Source: Methylocaldum sp002005105 (lineage in GTDB: Bacteria; Pseudomonadota; Gammaproteobacteria; Methylococcales; Methylococcaceae). From it: 64,000 nt of DNA. Each line of letters opens with the position of its first letter. The first letter of the stretch is position 1. Below, in pieces: positions 8,656-18,088 of the stretch. The stretch is from contig NZ_CP194902.1 of assembly GCF_051027545.1 (NCBI RefSeq), forward strand, positions 1,178,001-1,242,000. Reading direction: 5' to 3'. Below the pieces are notes generated by a model, which was given only the letters and a program-made list of their open reading frames with translations, was not told where the DNA came from and ran no database searches. A program made the translations under genes and the position numbers.

Positions 8656-9252
8656 GCGCTTTGGCTGCTCTAAAAGGCCGGAATTGACCGAGGCGAACTC
8701 GCCGTATTCGTGACTTCGGCCGGCCTCAATCGCGTCTTTGGACTAATCCTAGTGTGCCGATATCCTTGCTAAAGCTCTCTCGAAGCATGCGTAGCCGAGG
8801 TACTGTTCCGACGGGTCTGCGCCGTTCACTCTAGGCTTTCGGATCTAAAGATGGTGTAAATTTTGCGTCAATAATGAGTGGCATATTTATTTCAAAACAG
8901 AAAGCAATCGAGATGTCAGCCATCGCCCTCCACCGTGATCGATATCAAACCGCTCCCCCGGCGATTGACCTACCGCGCTGCCTCCAAGCGTACTCTGGCC
9001 TATCGGGGCCGCGGCGTTACCTCGGAACCAAGGCCGTAACCCGCCGAGCGACCTCGAATCGGTGGGTTACGCTCCGCTAACCCACCCTACGTTTCATGTT
9101 CACTCGAATGCCGAATGGAATTAGGAATCGCGTTCGGGGCAAGAGCCGGGCACTTCTCGGAATTGCCAAGACAATGCCGGTTTCATACGATTTCATCGGC
9201 GTTCGTTATTGAAACGCTAAGTCATTAGTACCAGTTACAGAATTACAATCCA
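8656..9252. other. Intergenic region between kdpD and opgD
   Basis: About 600 bp upstream of two divergent genes. Apart from the family C repeat at 9031-9124 no gene is supported. A 68-codon open frame from 8874 runs into the repeat and looks accidental. Promoters for kdpD and opgD must lie here, but no clear -35/-10 pair could be assigned by eye. Confidence 0.6.
9031..9124 (+). repeat. Family C composite repeat, copy 1 (partial)
   Basis: The stretch contains AGGCCGTAACCCGCCGAG, a spacer, GGTGGGTTACGCTCCGCTAA and CCCACCCTAC, giving nested inverted arms, followed by the conserved outer end TTCACTCGAATGCCGAATGG. The same outer end occurs at 20430-20450, 38261-38290 (inverted) and 53422-53450 (inverted). 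The left half of the unit is missing or diverged here. Confidence 0.7.
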
Positions 9253-10839
9253 ATGAATCAGAAGTTGAGTCGGCGCGGATTCTTGAAATCCGCTTCCTTA
9301 GTAGCCTTAGGGGGAACGCTTTTCAACGTGGCTCGGGCTGTCCCGCCTGCGTCCGAAGGGCTTCGTTTGGGCCCTGGTCAGCTCTTTTCCTTTGAGGCGC
9401 TGATCGAGCGGGCTGCTGCCATGGCCAAGGCGCCCTATGAATCACCACCCAAACCCCTGCCCAAAGTCGTTCAGCAGATCGATTACGATGCTTGGGGGAA
9501 TATCCGTTACCGTCCCGATTATGCTTTGTTCGCGAATGGGCCGTCCCTCTATCCGGCTACTTTTTTTCACGTGGGCCAGTTCTTCCAGAAGTCGGTCAAG
9601 ATGCACGTTCTGGAGCACGGAGTGGCGCGGGAAATCTTGTACAGACCCAAGTATTTTTCGATGCCCAAGGACAGCATCGCCCGCAAGCTGCCTGAAGATA
9701 CGGGCTTTGCAGGTTTTCGCCTGCAGGAATCTCGGAAGCGCAAGGACTGGCGAACCCAAGACTGGATAGCCTTTCTCGGCGCCTCATATTTTCGGGCTAT
9801 CGGCGCCTTGGGCCAGTACGGACTGTCCGCCCGCGGCGTTATCGTGGACTCCGCCGAACCCACGCCTGAAGAATTTCCGGATTTCACCGAATTTTTCATC
9901 GAGGGCGCTCGGAAAGAGGACCAGCCGGTCTCGGTTTACGCTCTGCTGAATAGCCCCAGCCTTACCGGTGCTTATCATTTTTCGATCCGGCGTACCGAGG
10001 GCGTGATACAGGACGTCGAGGTGGTTCTTTTCCTGCGCAAGGACATCACCCGGTTGGGACTGGCCCCATTGACCTCCATGTATTGGTTCAGCGAAAAGGA
10101 GAAACGCCAACGCGAGGACTGGCGCCCGGAAGTCCACGATTCCGACGGTCTCGCGATCTGGAACGGCAACGGCGAACGGCTCTGGCGTCCGTTGATCAAT
10201 CAGCCCTTCGCCGTGACCTCCAGCTTCGCCGACAAGGGGCCGAAAGGTTTCGGCCTGATGCAGCGCGACCGGGTGTACGAAAACTATCTCGACGGCGTCA
10301 ACTACGAACGGCGGCCCAGCCTGTGGGTGGAGCCGCTGGACGACTGGGGCCCCGGCGCCGTCCAATTGGTGGAACTGCCTACGGACGACGAAATCCACGA
10401 CAACATCGTGGCTTACTGGCGGCCGGACGGACCGGCGCGTGCCGGCAATTCCTACCGGCTGCGCTATCGGCTGCACTGGCTGGGGGACGAGCCCCACCCG
10501 GCGCAGGTGGCCCGCTGCGTGGCGACCCGGATCGGGCGTGGCGGTCAGCCGGGAAAACCCCGGCCGAAGGGCGTGTACAAGATTTGCGTCGAATTCGCGG
10601 GCTCGGCGCTGGATCCGCTGTGGGGCGATTCGGTCAAGGCCGAACCGGTCGTCTCCGCGTCCGGCGGAACCGTCTCCGGCGCCTTCATCGAGCCGGTGCC
10701 GGGCACGCGCCGCTGGAGGGCTATCTTCGACCTCGTCCCGACCGGCAGCGATCCTGTCGAGCTCCGGCTCTACATCCGCGGCAACGGCGATGCGCTGACC
10801 GAAACCTGGCTCTACCAGTTCCGCGCGGGCCCGGCCTAA
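9253..10839 (+). CDS. opgD: Periplasmic glucan biosynthesis protein OpgD/MdoD family
   Basis: A 528-residue member of the OpgG/OpgD family, which shapes osmoregulated periplasmic beta-glucans. The N-terminus has a twin-arginine motif SRRGFLKSA and a hydrophobic stretch, as in OpgD, which is exported by Tat. The family body follows, including PKYFSMPKD, FRLQESRKRKDWRTQDW, YFRAIGALGQYGLSARG, FPDFTEFFIE and PLTSMYWFSEKEK. The ATG at 9253 is kept because it places the Tat motif at residues 6-12. No glucan synthase (OpgH) lies in the window. A family C repeat begins four bases after the stop. Confidence 0.9.
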   Translation: MNQKLSRRGFLKSASLVALGGTLFNVARAVPPASEGLRLGPGQLFSFEALIERAAAMAKAPYESPPKPLPKVVQQIDYDAWGNIRYRPDYALFANGPSLYPATFFHVGQFFQKSVKMHVLEHGVAREILYRPKYFSMPKDSIARKLPEDTGFAGFRLQESRKRKDWRTQDWIAFLGASYFRAIGALGQYGLSARGVIVDSAEPTPEEFPDFTEFFIEGARKEDQPVSVYALLNSPSLTGAYHFSIRRTEGVIQDVEVVLFLRKDITRLGLAPLTSMYWFSEKEKRQREDWRPEVHDSDGLAIWNGNGERLWRPLINQPFAVTSSFADKGPKGFGLMQRDRVYENYLDGVNYERRPSLWVEPLDDWGPGAVQLVELPTDDEIHDNIVAYWRPDGPARAGNSYRLRYRLHWLGDEPHPAQVARCVATRIGRGGQPGKPRPKGVYKICVEFAGSALDPLWGDSVKAEPVVSASGGTVSGAFIEPVPGTRRWRAIFDLVPTGSDPVELRLYIRGNGDALTETWLYQFRAGPA

Positions 10840-10842
10840 TTC

Positions 10843-10952
10843 CAAATCGCTTTCAATAAGGCATTAATTTTTGTAGGGTGGGTTAGGCCGCGAGGCCGTA
10901 ACCCACCGAGCGATCTCGGATCGGTGGGTTACGCTTCGCTAACCCACCCTAC
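10843..10952 (+). repeat. Family C composite repeat, copy 2
   Basis: It begins CAAATCGCTTTCAATAAGGC, then GTAGGGTGGGTTAGG, then AACCCACCGAG and GGTGGGTTACG arms, and ends CTAACCCACCCTAC. It occupies the space between the 3' ends of opgD and the convergent glycosidase gene. The first 20 bases recur inverted at 38524-38545, showing that the element has defined outer ends. Confidence 0.8.
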
Positions 10953-10956
10953 AAGT

Positions 10957-13836
10957 CTACAGATCGATCACGAGCCGGTTCAGATTCGGTGCCTTGATGA
11001 GATCGCCGTCGATCTCGCACGGTTTGCCGTCGGCGTGGGCTTGCCGCGCGCCCGGATAGCGAAGGACGATCCGTTTCGGCGCGGTTCCGGTCACGCTCAG
11101 ATCGACCGTCACTTGCGATTCGCCGCGGCGGGCTCTGAGACTGACCGTTCCGAAGCAGGTCGGCAGCTCGTTCAGCGTAATGCCTTCGCCTTCCCACCAG
11201 GCATCGGGGACGGCTCGAAAAAGTTCGAGCGTGCCGCCGTTTTCCCTAATCAACATGCGGCGGATCGCGGTGGCGAATTCGGCGCCGATCCAGGTGTGAG
11301 GCATATCGCCGATATAGTCCGGCACGCGCGGGTCGGCCCAGACGACCTCGGCCCAATGACGCCAACCGGCGGGTCTGCGCCAGGTGAGCGCATCCCCGAG
11401 GAGCCGGAAGGCTTCCTCGGTTCGACCCAGCGCCACGAGCGCGTTCAGATTGCGAATCTCGTACGGCGTAAAGCCCCCTTGGAAGTCGGGCGCGCGAATG
11501 AGTTCGAGATGGTCGAGATACAGATCGTAGGTTGCCTGAATGTACTCCGCCGGAAGCACATCCTCCACACGGCAGGGTTCGAAAGCGATGGAGGTCGACG
11601 TGGGATCGACATCCTCGCGATCGGCGGAGGCATGGACCAGCCCCGAACCGAGCTCTTCGGTCGTCATTCGCAATGAGCGGGCCAGGTTTGCGGCGAACTC
11701 CTGTTCCTTGGTTTCGGCCAGGTTCGCGATTTCCGCATCGCCGATCTCGGCGGCCAGATAGGCGCAGTCGCGCCACGCCCGCAACGCGAAAAAGTTGTCC
11801 CAGTAGCTGTAGGTCGGCTTGTTGTAACCCTCGTGGCTGATGGATGGCGCCAAAAGCCCATGGAACCGCGTTTCGGGCCCGTGCAGCGCATTGGTTCGCG
11901 CGCAGAGTTCCTCGATGAATCGGGTGGCCCGGACGACGGGTTCGAAAATGGCTTCGAGAAAGGCGCGATCCCGGCTGAAGCGATAGGTGTCGGCTGCGAT
12001 CGCCACGAACTGGCCCTGGGCGTCGAACTCGATGTCGCTTCCGTAGCCGCGGTTTACGCTACCGTCGGGATTCAGGATCGGCGGCACCATGCCGTTGTCG
12101 TAGATGCGTTTCGAGTACCACAGCACGTAGCGCTCGGCCTCTTCGATCAAACCGGCGTAGAGCAGGGCAAGGGCCTGCGAGGAGCCGTCGCGTATCCAGG
12201 TTCGGTCGTAATTGCGCGGACCGGGCTTGAAGGCATAGCGGGTGGCGTTCACCAGGATGAGTCCCGTCTGTGCCTCGACCGTATCGCTGACTTCGCGGTC
12301 TCCCACCGTGATTCTGCGCGGGCCGATCTTCTCGCGCCAAACTCGAGCGACCTTCTCGCGAATGCTGGCGAAGTCGACCTCCGTGTCGGGTGCGATACCG
12401 TCCCTGAGCGGAGCCGATACGACGAAGGAAGCGGTCTCGCCCGGGGCCAGGGAAAAGTCGAACTCGCATGCGGCACTCAGGAGACCGGAATCGGAATGCA
12501 AGCAGCGTTCGGTGTGCTGCGGCTGGTTCTCGATCAGTTTCACCACGTCTCCGTCGTGAAATTCGGCGATCGTCGCGACATCGGGGGCACTCGAAAAACC
12601 GGCATACCACCCATCGTTGACCCGAACCTCCTTTCCGTCGATGGCTATCGAGTTGATGATCGCGTGTCCGCCGTGTTGCCAATACGGGTTGATTTGGGCG
12701 GGGCGCAGCGCGAGGACGAGCGCCCCTTGCTGCGGCACGCCGGCGCGGTTCGTGATGCGGTACTCGACTATCGCTTGCCCTGCATCGGCGAGGGCGGTCG
12801 CCCTAAGTTCCACCTCCCGCGCCGACCACGCGACGGAAGGAATGGGCAGCGCGCCGTCGGCCAGCGTTTGAGTGATCGCGGAAGCGCCGGGCGCGCCGTG
12901 AAGCGTTCCGTCCAGTCGAAACAACGGCATGAGTTGGCCGGAACCGGGGCGGGGCTCGAGATTGCCGTATTCGTCGAAAAGGGCATCCTCGGACCGATCG
13001 ATCTCCCCGAGCACGGTCCAATAGACCTGCCGCTCCAGAAGAGCCTGCGGATAAAGATCGCTGCGCGCCACTTGCGCCGCGCGCTCCAGTTGGCCGATCG
13101 GCATTCTGTCCTTATTCAGGATGCGGAGCTTGAGTTCGTCGACGACAGCCCCTTCCGGACTGCTTGCCTCGTGAACCGTGAAGCGCAGATAGCGGCTCGT
13201 GGTGGATCGCCAATAAAAGCTGTCGTAGTCGCCGTTGCCGAGGATGATGCGGCCGACCTCCCGAAAGTTCTCGCCGTCGTCGGAAAGCTCGACCGAAAAG
13301 TCGGTTCCGTAAGTCTCTCCCCATTGGACCAGCACGCCGAGCGGCGATCGCGTATACCCGAAATTGACGGTAATGCTCTCGCCTGGCGGAATCTTGACCG
13401 GCCCACGGCCCAACGCCGCGATTCGCCCCGGCTCTTGCACCGACGCGGCCTCGCCCGGACCGTACAGGTTGATTTCGACGATTTCGAGGCCCCGCTCCGG
13501 CTCCGGATCGGCGCAAGTCCAGCGCACGAATCGAGCCTCCGTCGGCGGAAACGCGAAGACGTCTTGACCGCCCTCGCCGTGGCGGGTGGCACAAAGAGGC
13601 GTCCACGCTTCGCCGTCGAGCGAGGACCCGAAAGAATATACCTTGGGCGCATGCCTGCCCCAGTAAACCTCGAGTCCTCCGAGGATCGCGATCCGGCCGA
13701 AATCGATCTCGAGCCAGGGGGCCACCGACGGTTCGGAGACCCATCGCGTCGAGTAGGAGTCGTCGATGGCGGCTCGGGGATCGCCGCCGCTGGCAGTCAC
13801 CGTCCATCGGCCTTTGTAGGGGACATTCATGCGCAC
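10957..13836 (-). CDS. Two discoidin-like domains plus (alpha/alpha)6-barrel glycosidase (MGH1/GH63-like)
   Basis: A 959-residue protein without a signal peptide. Residues about 10-130 and 160-250 look like F5/8 type C (discoidin) carbohydrate-binding domains (DDSYSTRWVSEP, WLEIDFGRIAILGGLEVYWG, RFVRWTCADPEP). The C-terminal half (about 520-880) has the pattern of a six-hairpin glycosidase: GPRNYDRTWIRDGSSQALALL, MVPPILNPDGSVNRGYGSD, SYWDNFFALRAWRDCAYL and GDMPHTWIGAEFATAIRRM. Acid residues in TWIRDG and in the WAEVV/DMPHTW region are candidates for catalysis. The substrate is unknown; intracellular glycan or storage polysaccharide trimming is an inference. Confidence 0.72.
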   Translation of the reverse strand: MRMNVPYKGRWTVTASGGDPRAAIDDSYSTRWVSEPSVAPWLEIDFGRIAILGGLEVYWGRHAPKVYSFGSSLDGEAWTPLCATRHGEGGQDVFAFPPTEARFVRWTCADPEPERGLEIVEINLYGPGEAASVQEPGRIAALGRGPVKIPPGESITVNFGYTRSPLGVLVQWGETYGTDFSVELSDDGENFREVGRIILGNGDYDSFYWRSTTSRYLRFTVHEASSPEGAVVDELKLRILNKDRMPIGQLERAAQVARSDLYPQALLERQVYWTVLGEIDRSEDALFDEYGNLEPRPGSGQLMPLFRLDGTLHGAPGASAITQTLADGALPIPSVAWSAREVELRATALADAGQAIVEYRITNRAGVPQQGALVLALRPAQINPYWQHGGHAIINSIAIDGKEVRVNDGWYAGFSSAPDVATIAEFHDGDVVKLIENQPQHTERCLHSDSGLLSAACEFDFSLAPGETASFVVSAPLRDGIAPDTEVDFASIREKVARVWREKIGPRRITVGDREVSDTVEAQTGLILVNATRYAFKPGPRNYDRTWIRDGSSQALALLYAGLIEEAERYVLWYSKRIYDNGMVPPILNPDGSVNRGYGSDIEFDAQGQFVAIAADTYRFSRDRAFLEAIFEPVVRATRFIEELCARTNALHGPETRFHGLLAPSISHEGYNKPTYSYWDNFFALRAWRDCAYLAAEIGDAEIANLAETKEQEFAANLARSLRMTTEELGSGLVHASADREDVDPTSTSIAFEPCRVEDVLPAEYIQATYDLYLDHLELIRAPDFQGGFTPYEIRNLNALVALGRTEEAFRLLGDALTWRRPAGWRHWAEVVWADPRVPDYIGDMPHTWIGAEFATAIRRMLIRENGGTLELFRAVPDAWWEGEGITLNELPTCFGTVSLRARRGESQVTVDLSVTGTAPKRIVLRYPGARQAHADGKPCEIDGDLIKAPNLNRLVIDL

Positions 13837-14015
13837 TCCGCAGTCGGGTGTAGTGAGTTGGCTCAGAAGATTAACACCATTACAGCGCTGATCCGACTGC
13901 TGGCTTCACCCTTCCGCGGCAGGCGGCTCGAGGTATTCTTGCGCCACAGTTTCGTGCAGAAAGAGATAGCCGAATCCTCGGCACATCCACTGCGCACGGA
14001 ATACCGGTGAAGACG

Positions 14016-14921
14016 TCAACTTCGCCCCATGCCATGCCCTTGTTTTCGAAGAAAGCCAATGATCAACGAGTTGACACGCTCGGGCGCGTCCGCCTGAACC
14101 CAGTGACTCGCCTCGGGGATGCGTTCGACCCGGATATTCGGAACCCATCGTTCCAAACCCTGGGTCAGCCCGATACCGAGATAGCGATCCTGCGCACCCC
14201 AGATCAAAAGTGTCGGCGCATGAATGGGGCGGATCTGCCGCCGGAATCGGAGAAGGTTGCGGCGGAACAGGGCACGGTAATAATGAATCGCCGCAGTCAG
14301 CGCGCCCGGCTGCGCCAGGGCTTGCTTGTAGCACTGAATGTCGGCTTCGGTGAACGCATCGGGCCGCACCGGATCGGTCCGCAATATCCGGCCTAATCCG
14401 GCATAATCATCCGCTCGAATCAGCCTTTCGGGCAGCCACGGGAGTTGGAAGAAGAATACGTACCAGGACTTCCGCAACTGCGCCGGCGTCCTGAGTTCCT
14501 GAAAGAAACGCTCCGGATGCGGGGCATTCAGGACGATCAAATTCTCTACCGCCTGCGGATGGCGCATGGCCAGAAACCAGGCGATGGCACCGCCCCAATC
14601 ATGTCCGACCACCGCGCATCGCTCTTGGCCCAGCGCGTGAATGATCGCGAGCACGTCGTCCGCCAGGGTTTCCAGGCGATAAGGCCTGATTCCAGCGGGT
14701 TTTTCGGACTCGTTGTAGCCGCGGAGATCCGGGGCGACTACGCGAAAGCCCGCTCCCGCCAGCGCCGGGATTTGGTGACGCCATGAGTACCAGAATTCCG
14801 GAAATCCGTGCAGCAACACGACAAGAGGCCCGGTTCCGGCTTCCACCCAGTGCAGGCGTATTCCGTTGACTACCGCGTAGCGGTGATTCCAGTGCCGGGA
14901 TGATGCCTCTCCGGGTGCCAT
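14016..14921 (-). CDS. Alpha/beta hydrolase, epoxide hydrolase-like
   Basis: A 301-residue alpha/beta hydrolase. The oxyanion motif HGFPEFW is near residue 38, the nucleophile Asp108 lies in GHDWGG, the acid candidate D245 in WGAQDRYLG, and H273 in SHWVQ. Cap-domain tyrosines Y154 and Y215 are in the places used by epoxide hydrolases to polarise the epoxide. An Asp, not a Ser, as nucleophile points to epoxide hydrolase or haloalkane dehalogenase. The YNESEKP segment favours epoxide hydrolase. It sits 27 bases downstream of a metallo-beta-lactamase-like gene, probably co-transcribed. Confidence 0.82.
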   Translation of the reverse strand: MAPGEASSRHWNHRYAVVNGIRLHWVEAGTGPLVVLLHGFPEFWYSWRHQIPALAGAGFRVVAPDLRGYNESEKPAGIRPYRLETLADDVLAIIHALGQERCAVVGHDWGGAIAWFLAMRHPQAVENLIVLNAPHPERFFQELRTPAQLRKSWYVFFFQLPWLPERLIRADDYAGLGRILRTDPVRPDAFTEADIQCYKQALAQPGALTAAIHYYRALFRRNLLRFRRQIRPIHAPTLLIWGAQDRYLGIGLTQGLERWVPNIRVERIPEASHWVQADAPERVNSLIIGFLRKQGHGMGRS

Positions 14922-14948
14922 ACCTTATCGATAGCTGCTGCGCGGAAG

Positions 14949-15584
14949 TCAGCTGTGCGAGGTCCCCGGCTTCTCGGCGATGAGGGCCCGCAGCGCGGCC
15001 TTGGGCTCGTCGAGAAGGGGGCGGCCATGGTCGAAGCAGAGCACCGCGAAGTCCAGGTCCAGCAAATTCCGCACGCTCTGCCGGGTTAGCGCCGGGTTCT
15101 CGTGATACTCGGCCGGAACAAAGGCCAAGGCCTCGCCGGCTCCGTGTGACAAGAGATCCGGGCAAAACAGGATGCCGGGACGCTTCGGCAAGAAGAAGGC
15201 GTAATGCGCGGTTTCGGGTCCCGGCGTGTGGATCGCCCGAAGGCCCCCCGGCAGAACATCGCCTGCCCGGTAGCGCAGGTCCGGTTCCTCGTCCATGGGC
15301 CGCGTGCCGTCGGGCGCATACACCTTCACGCCCAAACGACGGCGGTAATGCCAGGCGGCCCACTGATGGCAGGCGGCGGTGAGGCAAATCGCCTCCACCG
15401 GCCCTAAGCGTTCGAGGATCGCTGTCTCGACCCTCAAGGGATCGATAAGGACCATGCGGTCACCCGACGCGATGGCGTGCGCATCGCTCTCGTAACCGAT
15501 ACGATCATCCTGCACGGACCAGCGCCACACCCCGGGCACCACGGTTTCGATCGTTGCCGCAATGGCTTTCGGTTCGGACATCAC
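14949..15584 (-). CDS. Metallo-beta-lactamase-fold protein with degenerate metal site
   Basis: A 211-residue protein with the overall pattern of the metallo-beta-lactamase fold: GVWRWSVQ, MVLIDPL, HTPGPETAHYAFFLP, GILFCPDLLS and CFDHGRPLL. The usual HxHxDH zinc motif is replaced by ACHQWAAWHYRRR, and the aspartate/histidine positions later in the chain are only partly retained. It may bind one metal, use different ligands, or be non-catalytic. It stands first in a pair with the epoxide hydrolase-like gene. Confidence 0.65.
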   Translation of the reverse strand: MMSEPKAIAATIETVVPGVWRWSVQDDRIGYESDAHAIASGDRMVLIDPLRVETAILERLGPVEAICLTAACHQWAAWHYRRRLGVKVYAPDGTRPMDEEPDLRYRAGDVLPGGLRAIHTPGPETAHYAFFLPKRPGILFCPDLLSHGAGEALAFVPAEYHENPALTRQSVRNLLDLDFAVLCFDHGRPLLDEPKAALRALIAEKPGTSHS

Positions 15585-15830
15585 ACTTCCTTTCGGATCG
15601 TCTTCTTTGTTTAGACGCCGGCCTCATCCGTATGCTCCTGTCGGTCGCGCGGCGTGCTCGATCGCGCCACTTCGCACGGTGATCGGCGAATAGCCGACGG
15701 AATTTCCGAATCACCCGCAATCCGTTCGGCCGCCTTTTTCATTTCGGTAACACTCGCGTGCAACTCCCTTTCGGGAGACGAGTCTGATTAGTCAGGCGAG
15801 CGCAGTACGGAACACTCCGAGGAGAATGCC

Positions 15831-16589
15831 ATGAAGCGGAACTCAACACTGTACGGGGCGGCCGTGGGGGCCGCGTTGATGTATTTGCTCGACCCGGATC
15901 GCGGGCGATATCGCCGGGCCGTTCTCCGCGACAAGACGACGAGCAGCATGAACCGATTCGATGACGCGTTTCAGGTGGCCCTGCGCGACCTTCGCAATCG
16001 CGCGGTCGGCATGGTCGCGGAGCTCAACGGGTGGCTGACGGCGGGGCCTGTCCCCGACGACTTGCTGGTTGATAGGGTACGGTCCAATATCGGACGGGTG
16101 GTCTCCCATCCCAAAGTCATCGACGTCAAGGTGCAGGACGGTTTTGTGACGCTCTCCGGTCCGGTACTGGCGCATGAGCACAAGCCGCTCTACCGGTGTG
16201 TGGCCTCGGTACGCGGAGTCAGGGGTGTGGACGATCGGCTGGAAGTACATGAGACCGCGGAGCAGATCCCCGAACTTCAGGGCGGAGTTCCGCGCCGCCG
16301 GATACGCCCGGACATCTTGCAGGAGAACTGGGCGCCGGCCACCCGGCTGATCGCCGGCGCAACCGGAACCACCCTGGCGGTCAATGCCCTGCGGCATGCG
16401 AGTCCGCTCACGGCCGTTTTGGGTTTGGCGGGTTCCACCCTGATCCTGCGGGCACTGACCAACAAACCGCTCACGGGCGGACCGAGCGTCGCCGAAGGCT
16501 ACCGCCCCGAAGCAATTCAATCGCCTCGCCCCGCGCCCGAGACGACCCAACAGCCTCCCCCGTCCGAACGGGAGGAAGCGCTCCATTAA
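15831..16589 (+). CDS. BON-domain protein
   Basis: A 252-residue protein. A short hydrophobic N-terminal segment (YGAAVGAALMYLLDP) precedes RGRYRRAVLRDK. The BON domain covers about residues 78-140 (DDLLVDRVRSNIGRVVSHP, IDVKVQDGFVTLSGPVL, VRGVRGVDDRLEVHE). A second hydrophobic region lies at about 175-210, and the tail is Pro-rich. BON domains bind phospholipid surfaces in stress proteins such as OsmY. The start has an AGGAG site (CCGAGGAGAATGCC). It is the first gene of a six-gene operon. Confidence 0.85.
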   Translation: MKRNSTLYGAAVGAALMYLLDPDRGRYRRAVLRDKTTSSMNRFDDAFQVALRDLRNRAVGMVAELNGWLTAGPVPDDLLVDRVRSNIGRVVSHPKVIDVKVQDGFVTLSGPVLAHEHKPLYRCVASVRGVRGVDDRLEVHETAEQIPELQGGVPRRRIRPDILQENWAPATRLIAGATGTTLAVNALRHASPLTAVLGLAGSTLILRALTNKPLTGGPSVAEGYRPEAIQSPRPAPETTQQPPPSEREEALH

Positions 16590-16606
16590 GAGAAGAGAGA
16601 CTCAGG

Positions 16607-17122
16607 ATGAAAGTCCTCATACTCAGTTCAGACTATTTCGAGGATGCCGAACTCCTCGTGCCGTACTACCGGCTGAAAGAGGAGGGAATTCCGGTCGAGA
16701 TCGGTTCCGACAAAACCGGGACGATCATCGGCAAACACGGCTACGAAGTGGCGGTCGACAAGAAGCTTTCGGAAATCGTTCCGCAAGATTACGACGTTCT
16801 TCTGCTCCCCGGCGGCAAAGCGCCGGCCGCATTGCGGGAGGAACCCTCGGCCTTGGCGATCGCCAAGGCTTTCATGCAGAACGATCGGCCGGTAGCGGCC
16901 GTTTGCCACGGGCCGCAGATCCTGATTTCGGCCGGTGTGCTGAAAAATCGGCACGCCACTTGTTATCGGGCCGTCGCGGACGAAATGAGGCAAGCCGGAG
17001 CCCATTATGAAGACCGGGAGGTCGTCGTGGACGGCAATCTGGTAACGTCGAGACAACCCGCGGATCTCCCGGCGTTCATGCGGGAATTCATGAAGCTCCT
17101 GAAAAACAGGGCTTCTCGTTGA
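16607..17122 (+). CDS. DJ-1/PfpI family protein
   Basis: A 171-residue member of the DJ-1/PfpI superfamily, with E12 near the N-terminus, the nucleophile elbow AVCHGPQ (C100, H101) and LLLPGGKAPAALRE. This family includes stress-induced protein deglycases and glyoxalase III-like enzymes. It lies 17 bases after the BON gene. The context of PRPP and phosphoribosyltransferase genes suggests a stress or nucleotide-damage role, by inference. Confidence 0.88.
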   Translation: MKVLILSSDYFEDAELLVPYYRLKEEGIPVEIGSDKTGTIIGKHGYEVAVDKKLSEIVPQDYDVLLLPGGKAPAALREEPSALAIAKAFMQNDRPVAAVCHGPQILISAGVLKNRHATCYRAVADEMRQAGAHYEDREVVVDGNLVTSRQPADLPAFMREFMKLLKNRASR

Positions 17123-17146
17123 TACGGAAGAATTACCGGAACAGCC

Positions 17147-17344
17147 ATGAATACCGAACAAGCCCGCTTGCGGGAACTCCAAATGCAAATGGAGGAATGG
17201 CAAGCCGAACTCGACCGGCTGGAAGCGTGGCCAGCGACCCGGCTCGAGCAAAAGGAGCGGATCGAGGCGCTAAGGGAAAAACTGCGGATCGGCGCGGAAC
17301 AGCTGAGCGAGTGGCGCGACGGCGGACGCTTGGAAATACCTTAA
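17147..17344 (+). CDS. Small coiled-coil protein, 65 residues
   Basis: A short acidic/basic protein rich in Glu, Gln, Arg and Leu. Nearly the whole chain (ARLRELQMQMEEWQAELDRL onwards) shows heptad spacing and predicts as a helical coiled coil. No family is recognised. It has a ribosome-binding-like GGAACAGCC and lies 24 bases after the PfpI gene on the same strand, which supports translation. Confidence 0.6.
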   Translation: MNTEQARLRELQMQMEEWQAELDRLEAWPATRLEQKERIEALREKLRIGAEQLSEWRDGGRLEIP

Positions 17345-17399
17345 ACGCAACCGGGGCTAGCGATGAAACCCGGTGTCTTCAGCAGTGCTCGTAAATCCT

Positions 17400-18056
17400 A
17401 TGGATACACTTTTCGAAAACCGCACGGATGCCGGACGCCAGCTGGCGGAGGCTTTGGGCGCTTATGCCGGCCGTTCCGACCTGATCGTGCTCGCCCTGCC
17501 CCGCGGAGGGGTGCCGGTGGCGTACGAAGTTGCCCGTGCCCTGAAAGCGCCGTTGGACCTCTTGATCGTGCGAAAGCTCGGAACACCCGGCAATCCGGAG
17601 TTGGCCATGGGCGCGATCGCCAGCGGAGGCGCCTCCGTCCTGAACCGCGATGTGGTATCGATCTACCGGATCAGCGACGAAGTTATCGAGAACGCCGCCG
17701 CGAAAGAGCGCCAGGAACTGGAGCGCCGCGAGCGGCTTTACCGGGGCGATCGTCCGTACCCCGATATCGAGAACCGCTGCATCATCGTGGTGGACGACGG
17801 CATCGCCACGGGAGCGACCATGCGCGCCGGCCTCGCCGCCCTGCGCCAGCGAAACCCGGCTTGCGTCGTGGTCGCCGTGCCGCTGGCGCCGGTGGATACG
17901 GTGGAGCGTTTGCGCGCCGAAGTCGACGAGGTGGTCTGCTTGATGACTCCCGAGCCGTTTTTTGCAGTGGGTCAAGGATACCGGGACTTTTCCCAGACCA
18001 CCGATGACGAGGTTCGGGAGATTCTTACCCGAGCCTGGGGCGAGACATCGGATTAA
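17400..18056 (+). CDS. Phosphoribosyltransferase family protein
   Basis: The protein starts MDTLFENRTDAGRQLAEAL and is 218 residues long. The type I phosphoribosyltransferase PRPP loop is clear (CIIVVDDGIATGATM), as is ALPRGGVPVAYEVA near the N-terminus. Such stand-alone proteins (often called ComF-like or predicted phosphoribosyltransferase) occur with alpha/beta hydrolases in stress islands. A GTG at 17373 in the same frame is an alternative start; 17400 fits the family better, although its ribosome binding site is weak. The substrate base is unknown. Confidence 0.85.
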   Translation: MDTLFENRTDAGRQLAEALGAYAGRSDLIVLALPRGGVPVAYEVARALKAPLDLLIVRKLGTPGNPELAMGAIASGGASVLNRDVVSIYRISDEVIENAAAKERQELERRERLYRGDRPYPDIENRCIIVVDDGIATGATMRAGLAALRQRNPACVVVAVPLAPVDTVERLRAEVDEVVCLMTPEPFFAVGQGYRDFSQTTDDEVREILTRAWGETSD

Positions 18057-18088
18057 ACAAGCTTTTTGTTCGGCAGGGAGATGAAGAG

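Noticed and set aside
8874..9080. A 68-codon frame upstream of opgD
   Set aside because: Its second half is the family C repeat, and there is no homology.
11833..14010. A 725-codon open frame antisense to the glycosidase gene
   Set aside because: It is a high-GC shadow of the real minus-strand gene, has low-complexity composition and no domain.
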